In this document: positions 6,621 to 13,979 of the stretch, piece after piece
Layout of the letters: each line of letters begins with the position of its first letter
Position numbering within the stretch: the stretch's first letter is position 1
Assembly (NCBI GenBank): GCA_031367715.1
Contig: JANLQJ010000364.1
Span: 1 to 21,864 of the forward strand
Reading direction: 5' to 3'
Origin: JANYHF01 sp031367715
GTDB taxonomy: Bacteria; Pseudomonadota; Alphaproteobacteria; Rhizobiales; Hyphomicrobiaceae
DNA length: 21,864 bases
Made by a program: the position numbers and the translations under genes
Notes under the pieces: model-generated
Told to the model about the DNA's origin: nothing
Seen by the model: the letters and a program-made list of their open reading frames with translations, nothing else
The model's database searches: none

Positions 6621-6959
6621 ATGGTGCGAGTACCCAGTGGCGTTCTCAACGATATGGCGGAGCCTGGACTTTATCGGCTGCTCGGCGAAGCCTGGTACGC
6701 TCAGTTAAAACCGAGGGACGGCAAGGCATACTTGCTCGATTCTCCCGAGAAGATCGGTAAGCGCGAATTCGACGAACTGGCGCCTATGCTGCGGGACGAT
6801 CTGCGCCAACCCTATGAATACGGCGTCCCCGCTTGCGTGGCCCAGACCATCCGGCGCTGCGGCCGCTGGCCGATGCCAATGTATGTGGTCGCCGCGCTGG
6901 TGGTCCGGCTCGGGTTCGATACGCCGAGCGTTCATTACACTCCGCGGATCATGTCCTGA
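6621..6959 (+). CDS. small hypothetical protein
   Basis: An open frame of 112 residues begins at ATG 6621, with AAGGTGA seven bases upstream; an upstream in-frame ATG at 6585 lacks a ribosome site. I do not recognise the family. The protein is mixed in charge, with a segment DSPEKIGKREFDELAPMLRDDL in the middle, two Cys residues and a hydrophobic stretch near the end (PMYVVAALVVRLGF) too short to be a sure membrane helix. It is convergent with smc, separated by a REP hairpin. The ribosome site and fair codon use favour a real gene; a chance frame remains possible. Confidence 0.5.
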   Translation: MVRVPSGVLNDMAEPGLYRLLGEAWYAQLKPRDGKAYLLDSPEKIGKREFDELAPMLRDDLRQPYEYGVPACVAQTIRRCGRWPMPMYVVAALVVRLGFDTPSVHYTPRIMS

Positions 6960-6975
6960 CACACGCCAGAGACAC

Positions 6976-7012
6976 GGTGTCAGGCACTTGGGGCTCACAA
7001 GTGCCTGACACC
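6976..7012. repeat. REP-type hairpin, GGTGTCAGGCACTT family, copy 1
   Basis: GGTGTCAGGCACTTG (6976-6990) and its exact complement (6998-7012) form a 15-bp stem with a seven-base loop. A second copy with one mismatch lies at 13518-13556. It sits between the stop codons of the convergent hypothetical gene and smc, so it may also act as a terminator. The form is that of REP sequences mobilised by RAYT (TnpA-REP) transposases; none is in this window. Confidence 0.8.
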
Positions 7013-7029
7013 AATCACCCCGCCTCGCG

Positions 7030-10000
7030 TTATTGCTCCGCCGTCGCCAGATCCACCGACACCAGCTGCGAAACGCCCTTTTCGGCCATGGTCACGCCCC
7101 ACAGGCGGTCCATGCGCGACATGGTCACGGGATGATGCGTGATGACCAGGAAGCGCGTCTCGGTTGAGCGGCCCATCTCTTCCATCAGGTTGCAGAAACG
7201 GTCGACATTGCTGTCGTCGAGCGGGGCGTCGACCTCGTCGAGGACGCAAATCGGCGAGGGATTGGTGAGGAACACGGCGAAAATCAGGGACAGGGCCGTG
7301 AGGGTCTGCTCGCCACCAGACAGCAAGCTCAGCGTGGCCGGCTTCTTGCCCGGCGGCTTGGCGATGATTTCCAGGCCGCCGGCCAGCGGGTCCTCGGGGT
7401 CCTCGATCATTTCCAGGCGCGCCTCGCCGCCGTTGAAAAGGGTGGTGAACAGGCGCTGGAAATGCGTGTTCACCTGCTCGAACGCCTCATTCAGGCGTTT
7501 TCGCCCCTCGCGCGTGAGCTTGGCGATGCCTTGGCGCAGCTGCGCGATGGCTGCTTCCAGGTCGGCCTTCTCGGCTTCGAGGGTGGTGTACTGAGCTTCG
7601 AGGGCGAGAAGGTCTTCTTCGGCTGACAGGTTCACGCCGCCAAGCCGTTCGCGGTCGTCGCGCAGGCGGGCGAGGCGTTTGGCGGTGTCGTCGGCCGTGG
7701 GGACGGGGGCGTCGGGGGCGATCCCGGCTTGAGCGAAGCAGTGTTCAGGCGCGCAGTCGAAGGTGTCCTGGATGGTGCGTGCGGCGGCGGCGCGACGCTC
7801 GCGGGCGGCCTCCAGGCGGGTTTCGATGCGCGCCTTGCCTTCGCGGGCGGCGGAGAGTTCGCCTTGCAGGTCGCGCAGGGTTTTGTGGGCGTCGCGCAAA
7901 CCGGTTTCGGCGGCGGCGAGCGCATCGGCAGCGGTGGTGCGTGCGGTTTCGGCTTTGGCGATCTGATCGAGCAGGCGTGTCCGGGCTTCGGAGATGCGCG
8001 CGGGCATGTTGGTCAGTTCTGCCAGTTGGGCGGCGGTTTCGCGCTGACGCTCGTCAAGCGCTGCGATTTGCGAGGCGGCAGATTTCCCACGTTCAGCCCA
8101 ACGCACAACATCTGCGGTGATGGCGCCCAAACGTTGCGTGCGTTGGTGGCTCGCTGCTGTGAGCGAGCTTAGGGCGAGTTCGGCCTTTCCGGTCGCTGCG
8201 CGCAAGGATTGGGCGGTGGCCGCGAGCCTGTCGCGCTCGGCTCCGATCCCGTCCAGGGCGGGCAGGGCGGACAGTTCCAAAGTCAGCGCGGCGATGCGGG
8301 TGCGGTGCTCATCCATGGCTTGGCCGATACGGGCCCTGTCCTCATTCAACCGCGCGACCTTCGCCTCGCGTTCCCGCGCCGCCTGTTCCAGCTTGGCGAG
8401 ATCGTGGACAAGTTCCGCATGCTCCCGGCGTAGGCGGCTCAAGTCGTCACGCGCGGCCCGCTCTGCGCAGGTGGCGCGTTCGTGGTTGAGCGCGGCCGTC
8501 GACAGCGCTTCGATGGCGTTCTCAGCCTGGTCCTCGGCCCCGTCGAGCATGAGAGACAGTTCCTCCAGGCGCCCGCGCTGTTCCAGGCGGCGGGCGGCGG
8601 CGGAGGGGGCGTTGGCGGCGGCGGTGAAACCGTCCCAGCGCCAGAGGTCGCCAGCGCGGGTCACCAGGCGCTGGCCGGGGAGGAGGAGCGCACGCAAGCG
8701 CGGGCCGTCGGCTCTGGCGACAATCCCGATCTGGCGCAGGCGGCGCGTCAGGGGGCCGGCGTTCTTGACCTTGCTGAGCAAAGACTCCGATCCCGGGGGC
8801 AGCGGCGGATCGTCCGTACCACCCGCAACATCCGCCCAATGAATGGCCGCGGACGTATCGGCCGGCGCGTCGAGATCGTCGCCCAGCGCCGCACCGAGCG
8901 CGATCTCGTAGCCGCGCGCCACCTTCAGGCCGTCGAGTACGGGGGCGGCGGCATCATCCGTGGCCGGAGCGAACAGCCGCGAGAGCGTGGCATGTTCGGT
9001 GGCGATTTTCTCTGCGGCCAGGCGGCGCTCGGTGGCGGTGGCGCGGGCGGCGTCTTCAGCCTGCCGTGCGGAAATGATGGCGGCCTCGGCCGATTCGATG
9101 CGCCCCTCGGCGGCGAACATCGCCTCGTCCAGCGCATCGCGGCGCTCGGCCATGTCCGCGATCTTCCGGGCTCCACCAGCACCCGGTTCCGGGATGGGGT
9201 CAGGCCCCATTCGAAGCGGCAATCCGTGCTCTGACTCAAAATGGGGTCTGACCCCATCCCGGCCCCCGCCTCTGTCCGCAGCCGGAAAATCGTGGCCATC
9301 CAACTCTGCCAGCTGCCGATCAATATCCGCCAACACCCCATCGACCTTGCCGAACCGGCGCGTTTCCTCCGCATGCAGCCCGTCCAGCCGCTGGCGATTG
9401 GCGCGGGCGTCGGCGAGTTTGGTGGTGAGGTCGGACAGCGTGCTCTGCGCCGCCGTCTCCGCCCCGCGCGCCGCCGCCAACTGCTCCGTAGCCGCCGCAA
9501 CTGCGCCGTCATCCGTCCCAGCTTCCGCGCTTAGCCGCGCCTCTTCCTCCGCCAACTGAGCGTTCGTCGCCTCGGCCTCGCGCGCCAGCCCCGCCTCGCG
9601 CGCCGCATCGGCCGCCAGCTGCTGCGCCCGCGCGGAAAGCTCCGCCTGCCGCTCTTTCGCCCGCGTCGCCTCGCGCTGCAGGCCCTCCGCCTCGCTCCGC
9701 AAGCGCTGCACCACGGCCGCCGCCGTCACCTCGGCGTCGCGCAACCCCGGCAGCTGCCCGGCGGCAGCGATCTCGGCCAGCAGCGCCCTGGCCTCCGCCT
9801 CGGTCGCCAACGCCAGCACCGACAGCCCCCCGGCGAGGTTCGCCTCCTCGGCGGCGACATCCGCATGCGCCGCGCGCCACGCCAGCGCCACCGCCACCGC
9901 CTCCAGCGCCTTCAACTCGGCCGTGATTTCGCGATAACGCGCCGCCGCGCGGGCCTGGCGCTTGAGGCCGTTGATCTGCGTCAAGAACCCGCCCAGCACG

Positions 10001-10587
10001 TCGGCGACTTTTTCCAGGTTGCCCTCGGCGGCGCGCAACCGCAGCTCGGCATCGTGCCGGCGCGACGACAATCCCGCCGTCCCCGCCGCATCCTCCAGTA
10101 TGCGCCGCCGCTGCTCCGGCTTGGCGTTGACCAGTTCGGCGATCTGCCCCTGGCGCACCAGCGCGGGCGAGCGCGCGCCTGTTGCGGCATCTTCAAAGAG
10201 TATTTTCACGTCCTTGGCACGCGCCTCGCGGCCATTGATCCGATAGGCCGAGCCCGCCTCGCGCTCGATGTGGCGCATGATTTCCAGCGTGTCGCTGTCG
10301 TTGAACTCACTTGGCGCGCGGCGGGCGGAGTTGTCGATGAACAGCGTCACCGAGGCGTGGTTGCGCGCGGGTCTTGTCGTGGTGCCGGAAAAAATCACAT
10401 CGTCCATGGCCGCCGCGCGCATGGACTTGTGCGAGGCCTCGCCCATGGCCCAGCGCAGCGCCTCCAGCAGGTTCGATTTTCCACAGCCGTTCGGGCCGAC
10501 CACGCCGGTGAGCCCCGGCTCGATCAGCAGATCGGTCGGTTCGACAAAGCTTTTGAAACCGGCGAGGCGGAGGCGGGTGATGTGCAT
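7030..10587 (-). CDS. smc: chromosome segregation protein SMC
   Basis: This 1185-residue SMC ATPase forms, with ScpA and ScpB, the ring that organises and segregates the chromosome. The N-terminal half-ATPase has the Walker A motif GPNGCGKSN at residues 31-39. Long coiled-coil arms run on either side of a hinge at about 540-660 (DGLKVARGYEIALGAALG onward). The C-terminal half has the ABC signature LSLLSGGEQTL and Walker B ICVLDEVDAPLD. The start MHITRLRLAGFKSF fits the family. Unusually, residues 443-466 (about GVRPHFESEH to PDPIPEP) are encoded by a palindromic REP-type sequence; they are Pro- and Gly-rich and interrupt the arm just before the hinge. The frame stays open. In relatives smc is expected next to dsbA-like genes; here about 3.5 kb of accessory DNA lies between. 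Confidence 0.97.
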   Translation of the reverse strand: MHITRLRLAGFKSFVEPTDLLIEPGLTGVVGPNGCGKSNLLEALRWAMGEASHKSMRAAAMDDVIFSGTTTRPARNHASVTLFIDNSARRAPSEFNDSDTLEIMRHIEREAGSAYRINGREARAKDVKILFEDAATGARSPALVRQGQIAELVNAKPEQRRRILEDAAGTAGLSSRRHDAELRLRAAEGNLEKVADVLGGFLTQINGLKRQARAAARYREITAELKALEAVAVALAWRAAHADVAAEEANLAGGLSVLALATEAEARALLAEIAAAGQLPGLRDAEVTAAAVVQRLRSEAEGLQREATRAKERQAELSARAQQLAADAAREAGLAREAEATNAQLAEEEARLSAEAGTDDGAVAAATEQLAAARGAETAAQSTLSDLTTKLADARANRQRLDGLHAEETRRFGKVDGVLADIDRQLAELDGHDFPAADRGGGRDGVRPHFESEHGLPLRMGPDPIPEPGAGGARKIADMAERRDALDEAMFAAEGRIESAEAAIISARQAEDAARATATERRLAAEKIATEHATLSRLFAPATDDAAAPVLDGLKVARGYEIALGAALGDDLDAPADTSAAIHWADVAGGTDDPPLPPGSESLLSKVKNAGPLTRRLRQIGIVARADGPRLRALLLPGQRLVTRAGDLWRWDGFTAAANAPSAAARRLEQRGRLEELSLMLDGAEDQAENAIEALSTAALNHERATCAERAARDDLSRLRREHAELVHDLAKLEQAAREREAKVARLNEDRARIGQAMDEHRTRIAALTLELSALPALDGIGAERDRLAATAQSLRAATGKAELALSSLTAASHQRTQRLGAITADVVRWAERGKSAASQIAALDERQRETAAQLAELTNMPARISEARTRLLDQIAKAETARTTAADALAAAETGLRDAHKTLRDLQGELSAAREGKARIETRLEAARERRAAAARTIQDTFDCAPEHCFAQAGIAPDAPVPTADDTAKRLARLRDDRERLGGVNLSAEEDLLALEAQYTTLEAEKADLEAAIAQLRQGIAKLTREGRKRLNEAFEQVNTHFQRLFTTLFNGGEARLEMIEDPEDPLAGGLEIIAKPPGKKPATLSLLSGGEQTLTALSLIFAVFLTNPSPICVLDEVDAPLDDSNVDRFCNLMEEMGRSTETRFLVITHHPVTMSRMDRLWGVTMAEKGVSQLVSVDLATAEQ
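9191..9260. repeat. REP-type double palindrome inside smc
   Basis: GGGATGGGGTCAGGCCCCATT (minus its last base, 9191-9210) is matched by the reverse-complement arm ending at 9260; over 21 bases the arms differ at one position. Each arm is itself nearly palindromic (ATGGGGTCnGnCCCCAT), giving the nested form typical of paired REP units. Between the arms are 28 bases. The element reads through in the smc frame without a stop and encodes Pro/Gly-rich residues foreign to a coiled coil. Confidence 0.85.
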
Positions 10588-10655
10588 GCTGGTGGGCTTC
10601 CGTCATTGATAAGGCTGACGAAACACGGACGGTAGCATACACCAGAGTCGGCCGT

Positions 10656-10725
10656 GTAGGGGCGGCTTGCGGCTGCCCTCTAACAGCTTCCGTGTCGCAC
10701 GAGGGCGAGCGCGGCTCGCCCCTAC
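10656..10725. repeat. dispersed palindromic element, copy 3
   Basis: The ends GTAGGGGCG and CGCCCCTAC and the inner CCCTC/GAGGG pair, while six central arm positions do not, making this the most diverged of the four copies. It lies between the start of smc and the toxin-antitoxin genes, at the left edge of the accessory segment. Confidence 0.75.
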
Positions 10726-10788
10726 CAACTGGCGCCGATGGCTCAATACTAACTGTCGCATTTCCGTTGCCTGGAGCGCTCTAATAGT

Positions 10789-10807
10789 GTACGTATTGAA
10801 GCCGTAC
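10789..10807 (+). promoter_or_regulatory. possible operator of the TacA/TacT genes
   Basis: GTACG (10789-10793) and CGTAC (10803-10807) form an inverted repeat with a nine-base spacer, just after a TAATAG (10782-10787) that could be a -10 box. It lies 20 bases before the antitoxin start. Ribbon-helix-helix antitoxins of this type repress their own promoters at such sites; here it is an inference. Confidence 0.35.
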
Positions 10808-10827
10808 GAACCGTCGAGGATCACCTT

Positions 10828-11109
10828 ATGCCGCAACCCATCGCAGACTCCGCCCGCGTCGAAATCCGCATCGATGCCGCCGCCAAGGCCAAGCTCGCCC
10901 GCGCCGCCGCGCTGGAGCATATCGACCTGACCGCCTTTATCCTGCGCGCGGCCTTGCCAGCGGCGCAAAGCGTGATCGATCACGCTGAACGCGTCCAGCT
11001 CACCGAGCGCGACAGCTTGAAGGTGCTCGACATGCTCGAACATCCGCCCGCCCCCAACAAGCGCTTGCGGCAGGCCGCGGCCGACCTCGCCAAGGCGCGC
11101 CTGCGGTGA
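10828..11109 (+). CDS. DUF1778 (TacA-like) antitoxin
   Basis: This 93-residue protein is a DUF1778 antitoxin. The N-terminal half is a ribbon-helix-helix DNA-binding domain (RVEIRIDAAAKAKLARAAALE), and the C-terminal tail (ERDSLKVLDMLEHPPAPNKRLRQA) is the toxin-binding part expected for the family. Such proteins neutralise a GNAT acetyltransferase toxin and repress their own operon. GAGG lies eight bases before the ATG. The stop codon overlaps the GTG start of the toxin gene as GTGA, so translation is coupled, as usual for this pair. The family match is strong; whether it is active is unknown. Confidence 0.92.
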   Translation: MPQPIADSARVEIRIDAAAKAKLARAAALEHIDLTAFILRAALPAAQSVIDHAERVQLTERDSLKVLDMLEHPPAPNKRLRQAAADLAKARLR

Positions 11110-11642
11110 GCGGGCTGAAGTGGATTGAGGTCGCAATCGGCAAGCAGCACGACCGCAAGGGCTTCGACTGTGGCGACACCGCCCTCAACGACTATCTGGT
11201 TCGCTTTGCGCGGCAAAACCACGACAGCGGCGGCGCCAAGACCTTCCTGGCCTGCGACCCCGCCGATCCGGCCCGCATTCTCGGCTTCTACACCCTGAGC
11301 CCGGCCTCGATCGCCTACGACCGCACGCCGGCGCTGGGGCGCCGAAAACTTGGCCGCTACGAGGTGCCCGCCTTCCGCCTCGGCCGCCTCGCCGTCGACC
11401 GCATGGCCCAAGGCCAGGGCCTGGGCGGCCAGTTGCTGGTCGCGGCCGGCCAGCGCTGCTTGGCGGCGGCCGAACTGGTGGGTGGCGTGGCGCTGGCGAT
11501 CGACGCGAAATCGGCCCGCTCGGCGGCGTGGTACGCGGGGTTCGGGGCGGTGGCGCTGGAGGATGCGGAGTTGACGCTGGTGCTGCCGTTGGCGACGTTG
11601 GCGACGTTGGCGGGGGAAAGTATGGTAAGGTCGCAGGCATGA
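11106..11642 (+). CDS. GNAT acetyltransferase toxin (TacT-like)
   Basis: This 178-residue GNAT protein fits the TacT/AtaT group, toxins that acetylate the amino acid on charged tRNA and so stop translation. Family marks are FDCGDTALNDYL near residue 20, ILGFYTLSPASI near 60, the acetyl-CoA loop RMAQGQGLGGQLL near 100, and AAWYAGFGAVAL near 140, whose Tyr is the conserved catalytic one in TacT. The start is GTG, overlapping the antitoxin stop. The C-terminal end repeats LATLATLA. The stop overlaps the ATG of the DUF433 gene, so four genes may be read as one operon. Part of its 3' end has a diverged copy in the chimeric ORF at 12211. Confidence 0.9.
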   Translation: MSGLKWIEVAIGKQHDRKGFDCGDTALNDYLVRFARQNHDSGGAKTFLACDPADPARILGFYTLSPASIAYDRTPALGRRKLGRYEVPAFRLGRLAVDRMAQGQGLGGQLLVAAGQRCLAAAELVGGVALAIDAKSARSAAWYAGFGAVALEDAELTLVLPLATLATLAGESMVRSQA

Positions 11643-11884
11643 GCACGACGCAGCAGCTTCCCGATCCCCTGGTCACATCATCGCCCAAGCGGATGAGCGG
11701 TGCGCTCGTTTTCGCGGGCACGCGCGTGCCCGTGCGAACCCTGTTCGACTACTTGGAGGCGGGCAAGACCATCGAGTATTTCATCGCGCAGTTCCCGGAC
11801 GTCACGCGCGCGCACGCCGCCGCGGTGTTGGACTTGGCGCAGCAGCGGTTGGCGGACCCCATTGGCGTTGGCACCGCTGCGTGA
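11639..11884 (+). CDS. DUF433 domain antitoxin-like protein
   Basis: This 81-residue protein matches the DUF433 family, a small helix-turn-helix domain often found as the antitoxin partner of DUF5615 proteins. The core is GTRVPVRTLFDYLEAGKTIEYFIAQFPDVTRAHAAAVL, in line with the family pattern. I start at ATG 11639, which gives the usual N-terminus; an upstream GTG frame (11528) overlaps the TacT gene and is unlikely. The start overlaps the TacT stop codon as ATGA. Twelve bases separate it from the DUF5615 gene, so the two form a module. Confidence 0.88.
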   Translation: MSTTQQLPDPLVTSSPKRMSGALVFAGTRVPVRTLFDYLEAGKTIEYFIAQFPDVTRAHAAAVLDLAQQRLADPIGVGTAA

Positions 11885-11896
11885 AGGGCATGGGGA

Positions 11897-12214
11897 ATGC
11901 GGGTCTTGCTCGATGCGTGCATGCCACAAGATCTGCGACACGAGATTTCGGGCCACGAGGTTCAAACGGCGCACTTCGCGGGGCTCGCGGACCTCGATGA
12001 CGGTGACTTGTTGGATGCGATTGCCGGCCGCTTCGATGCCCTGGTCACGGCCGACAAGAACATGCCTCGTCAACACGTGATCGCGGGGCGCCCGTTCTGC
12101 GTCGTGCTGGTGCGGACCCATCACAATTTGTTGGACGAGCTGAAGCTGCTGGCGCCGCGAATTCAACAGGCGCTCATGTCGGCGCAAGCAGGGGAGGTCG
12201 TGGAGATACGATGA
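11897..12214 (+). CDS. DUF5615 PIN-like protein (putative toxin)
   Basis: This 105-residue protein belongs to the DUF5615 family, PIN-like (Mut7-C related) predicted nucleases paired with DUF433. The start MRVLLDACMPQDL carries the first acidic residue of the PIN-like site (Asp7). LADLDDGDLLDA and DALVTADKNMPRQ give further conserved acidic positions. A nuclease toxin role is predicted for the family by context, not shown for this protein. The stop overlaps the start of the next ORF as ATGA, so the chimeric ORF at 12211 is translationally coupled to it. Confidence 0.87.
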   Translation: MRVLLDACMPQDLRHEISGHEVQTAHFAGLADLDDGDLLDAIAGRFDALVTADKNMPRQHVIAGRPFCVVLVRTHHNLLDELKLLAPRIQQALMSAQAGEVVEIR

Positions 12215-12435
12215 AGCCGTCCGCGTGCGGTCCCCGCGAACTGATCCCGGACGAGGAGGTTTACGCCGAATGGGAGAATGACCCCACCTATTGCGAGACC
12301 TACATTGCGCTGGCGGACGAGTTCGCGATGATGTCGGCGCTGATCCGTGCGCAGGCGGCCGTGTGGTATGCCGAGTTCGGGGCGCTGGCGCTGGACGCTA
12401 CGCCGCTGACGCTATTGCCGCCGCTGGCGGGGTGA
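12211..12435 (+). pseudogene. chimeric remnant: HigA-like head, TacT-like tail
   Basis: The 74-residue frame is a fusion of two broken genes. Residues 1-48 (RELIPDEEVYAEWENDPTYC... LADEFAMMSALIRAQ) match the pattern at the start of HigA-type XRE antitoxins; the helix-turn-helix that should follow is missing. Residues 49-74 (AAVWYAEFGALALDATPLT) resemble the C-terminus of the TacT-like protein at 11106 (AAWYAGFGAVALEDAELT), and the DNA is alike too. A deletion or recombination between two toxin-antitoxin loci would produce this. It still has an ATG coupled to the DUF5615 stop and an open frame, so a short protein may be made. Confidence 0.75.
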
Positions 12436-12606
12436 CTTGTGCGACACACTGACAGGTCGCCGGACCAAACCATCCCGACCTGATTCGCGACCACCGCAAG
12501 AAAAACTTCAGCTAAATCAACAGACATTAGTTCTGATCCCGCCCTTTCATTCGCAGAATGCGGCACCACTTCAGTGTTAGCAGGGGCCGCTGAATGGGGA
12601 CGCGAA

Positions 12607-13323
12607 GTGACAGACGACAGTAAGCAAATACCAGCCAGCAGTGCGCTTAGCAAGATGAGGACGGTGCTGGATCTTGCGTTATATCCGTTTAATGTTCTCG
12701 GGGCATTCGCAGGCGTGGCCAGCTTCTATTTCAGTGGCTGGGCGAATGCGAATTCTACAAATAGCGGGTCTGCGCTGGCAAATGTGGCTGTAATGCTGTT
12801 GATACTCTATTGCTCGTTCACATTGACATTTTCCGCTCTCCGCATCGCTTATTCTCGCAGAAAATCCTCGGGATTAGATGTTGAATACTCCGAAGGCCTG
12901 GTGATGCAAGTTGCCGTAGTCTCGTTTCTGACCTTGGCACCAATGCTAGCCCTTTGGGCCGCAACACAGTATGGAGATAGACTCTACGAAAGCGATCATG
13001 TTATTGAAAATATTGTTTTTTCTGGCTTCGGCGGCGTAGTAGGTATGACCTTCGCATCATTTTGTCTGCATCGTTTGCTAAATCCGCTCCCCATCGATAG
13101 GGTCTCCAGCGCGGTAATGGACGTCATCTTACGGGGCATTATCGATCAACACGGCGACCACTGGAAGCAATGGTTCAAACAGGCAAACCCCCAACTGTGG
13201 CATGGAGGTATGTATTCAGTTGCGGTAATGCTGAAATGCATGGGAATTCCATACGAGCAAATGAACGGACCTCAAATTGTCTACGCGTTATGCTCTAAAT
13301 TGCAAAGCACTCGCCCTACTTAA
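12607..13323 (+). CDS. hypothetical multi-pass membrane protein, AT-richer
   Basis: This protein of 238 residues has no family I recognise. Four hydrophobic segments are visible: around ALYPFNVLGAFAGVASFYF, ANVAVMLLILYCSFTLTF, VMQVAVVSFLTLAPMLAL and IVFSGFGGVVGMTFASF. A soluble C-terminal part of about 75 residues follows (VMDVILRGIIDQHGDHWKQWF...). Both base composition and codon use are clearly less GC-rich than in the neighbours, a sign of transfer. I start at GTG 12607, six bases after GGGGA; the frame opens at GTG 12574. Its 3' end overlaps the PIN remnant on the other strand. Lying in a toxin-antitoxin cluster, it may be a defence or toxin component, but nothing in it proves this. Confidence 0.7.
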   Translation: MTDDSKQIPASSALSKMRTVLDLALYPFNVLGAFAGVASFYFSGWANANSTNSGSALANVAVMLLILYCSFTLTFSALRIAYSRRKSSGLDVEYSEGLVMQVAVVSFLTLAPMLALWAATQYGDRLYESDHVIENIVFSGFGGVVGMTFASFCLHRLLNPLPIDRVSSAVMDVILRGIIDQHGDHWKQWFKQANPQLWHGGMYSVAVMLKCMGIPYEQMNGPQIVYALCSKLQSTRPT

Positions 13324-13516
13324 CCGCCGTTCGACTCCCAACCTGCGCCACCCTCACCCCCTCCGCACCCTCCCGATCCAACCGCCTATCGTTCGTCACC
13401 AGCACCTCCGCCCGTCTCGCGAGTGCCGTGGCCACGTGCAGCGCACCCTCCGTGCGCAGCCGGTACGCCGCCCGCAGCCGCACCGCCTCGACGGCGATTG
13501 GCTCGGAAAATGAGCC
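13316..13516 (-). pseudogene. PIN-domain (VapC-like) toxin, C-terminal remnant
   Basis: In one minus-strand frame, ending at TAG 13318-13316, the translation runs AVEAVRLRAAYRLRTEGALH, then VATALARRAEVLVTNDRRLD and a short tail ending TAVK. This is the C-terminal third of a PIN-domain toxin: the ALHVATA helix and the TNDRRL segment with the last active-site Asp. The N-terminal part with the first catalytic Asp is gone. The frame meets a TGA (13525-13523) inside the REP hairpin at 13518-13556, which marks the break. It is therefore a dead gene fragment. No VapB partner is recognisable. Confidence 0.75.
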
Positions 13517-13517
13517 C

Positions 13518-13556
13518 CGGTGTCAGGGACTTACGGCTCGTAAGTGCCTGACACCG
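13518..13556. repeat. REP-type hairpin, GGTGTCAGGCACTT family, copy 2
   Basis: CGGTGTCAGGGACTTACG (13518-13535) pairs with 13539-13556 at 17 of 18 positions around a three-base loop. The sequence shares GGTGTCAGG-ACTT with the copy at 6976-7012. It directly abuts the broken end of the PIN-toxin remnant and supplies its in-frame stop. Confidence 0.8.
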
Positions 13557-13979
13557 GTCACCCACTGGATGGGTCAATATTACATGACGCTGGACTGATC
13601 TTTACTATGGTATAGAAATACATCTGGACACAAAACTCATTCTATACTACATTTTTCTCACCTCTACCACGGGGATGCACTCGAGGGCGTCTCGTGTCGC
13701 TGGAAGAGGGCAGCGACCAGCGCCGGGTGCCGCACACCCAGGCGTTGGCGGCCGCCGTCGTTCTCCGGGGGTGAGATGCCTCGGGGTGGAGCAGCCCACA
13801 CCAAGTGGCGACGGAACGGATCGGTGAAAACGCTGGCGGGGCGGCTGGATGCCGCTTTCCACACTAACAATTTCGCGGCCTTCGGCAGCCCCGCACCCCA
13901 TCTTGGGTTTGAGCAAGGGTTCCCTCAAGGCACAGCCATGTCCAAATGCCGGAAGTCACTGCCGAACAGGATCGTGGGC
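13557..13979. other. intergenic stretch without a recognised gene
   Basis: Open frames here (for example 13647-13928 minus) show no family likeness and are Pro/Arg-rich, as expected of chance frames in GC-rich DNA. The first 100 bases are AT-richer and hold an inverted repeat (13608-13649). The stretch is probably debris between accessory and core DNA. Confidence 0.5.
13608..13649 (-). promoter_or_regulatory. AT-rich inverted repeat, possible old toxin-antitoxin promoter
   Basis: TGGTATAGAA (13608-13617) and TTCTATACTA (13640-13649) are complementary at nine of ten positions. The site lies in AT-richer DNA about 90 bases upstream, on the minus strand, of the PIN-toxin remnant. It could be the leftover operator of that lost module. 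This rests on position and symmetry only. Confidence 0.3.

Noticed and set aside
6287..6649. Minus-strand open frame of 120 residues
   Set aside because: No ribosome site, no family likeness, and it crosses both short repeat arrays; probably chance.
13647..13928. Minus-strand frames in the stretch before element copy 4
   Set aside because: Pro/Arg-rich, overlapping in several frames, without start signals or recognisable domains.
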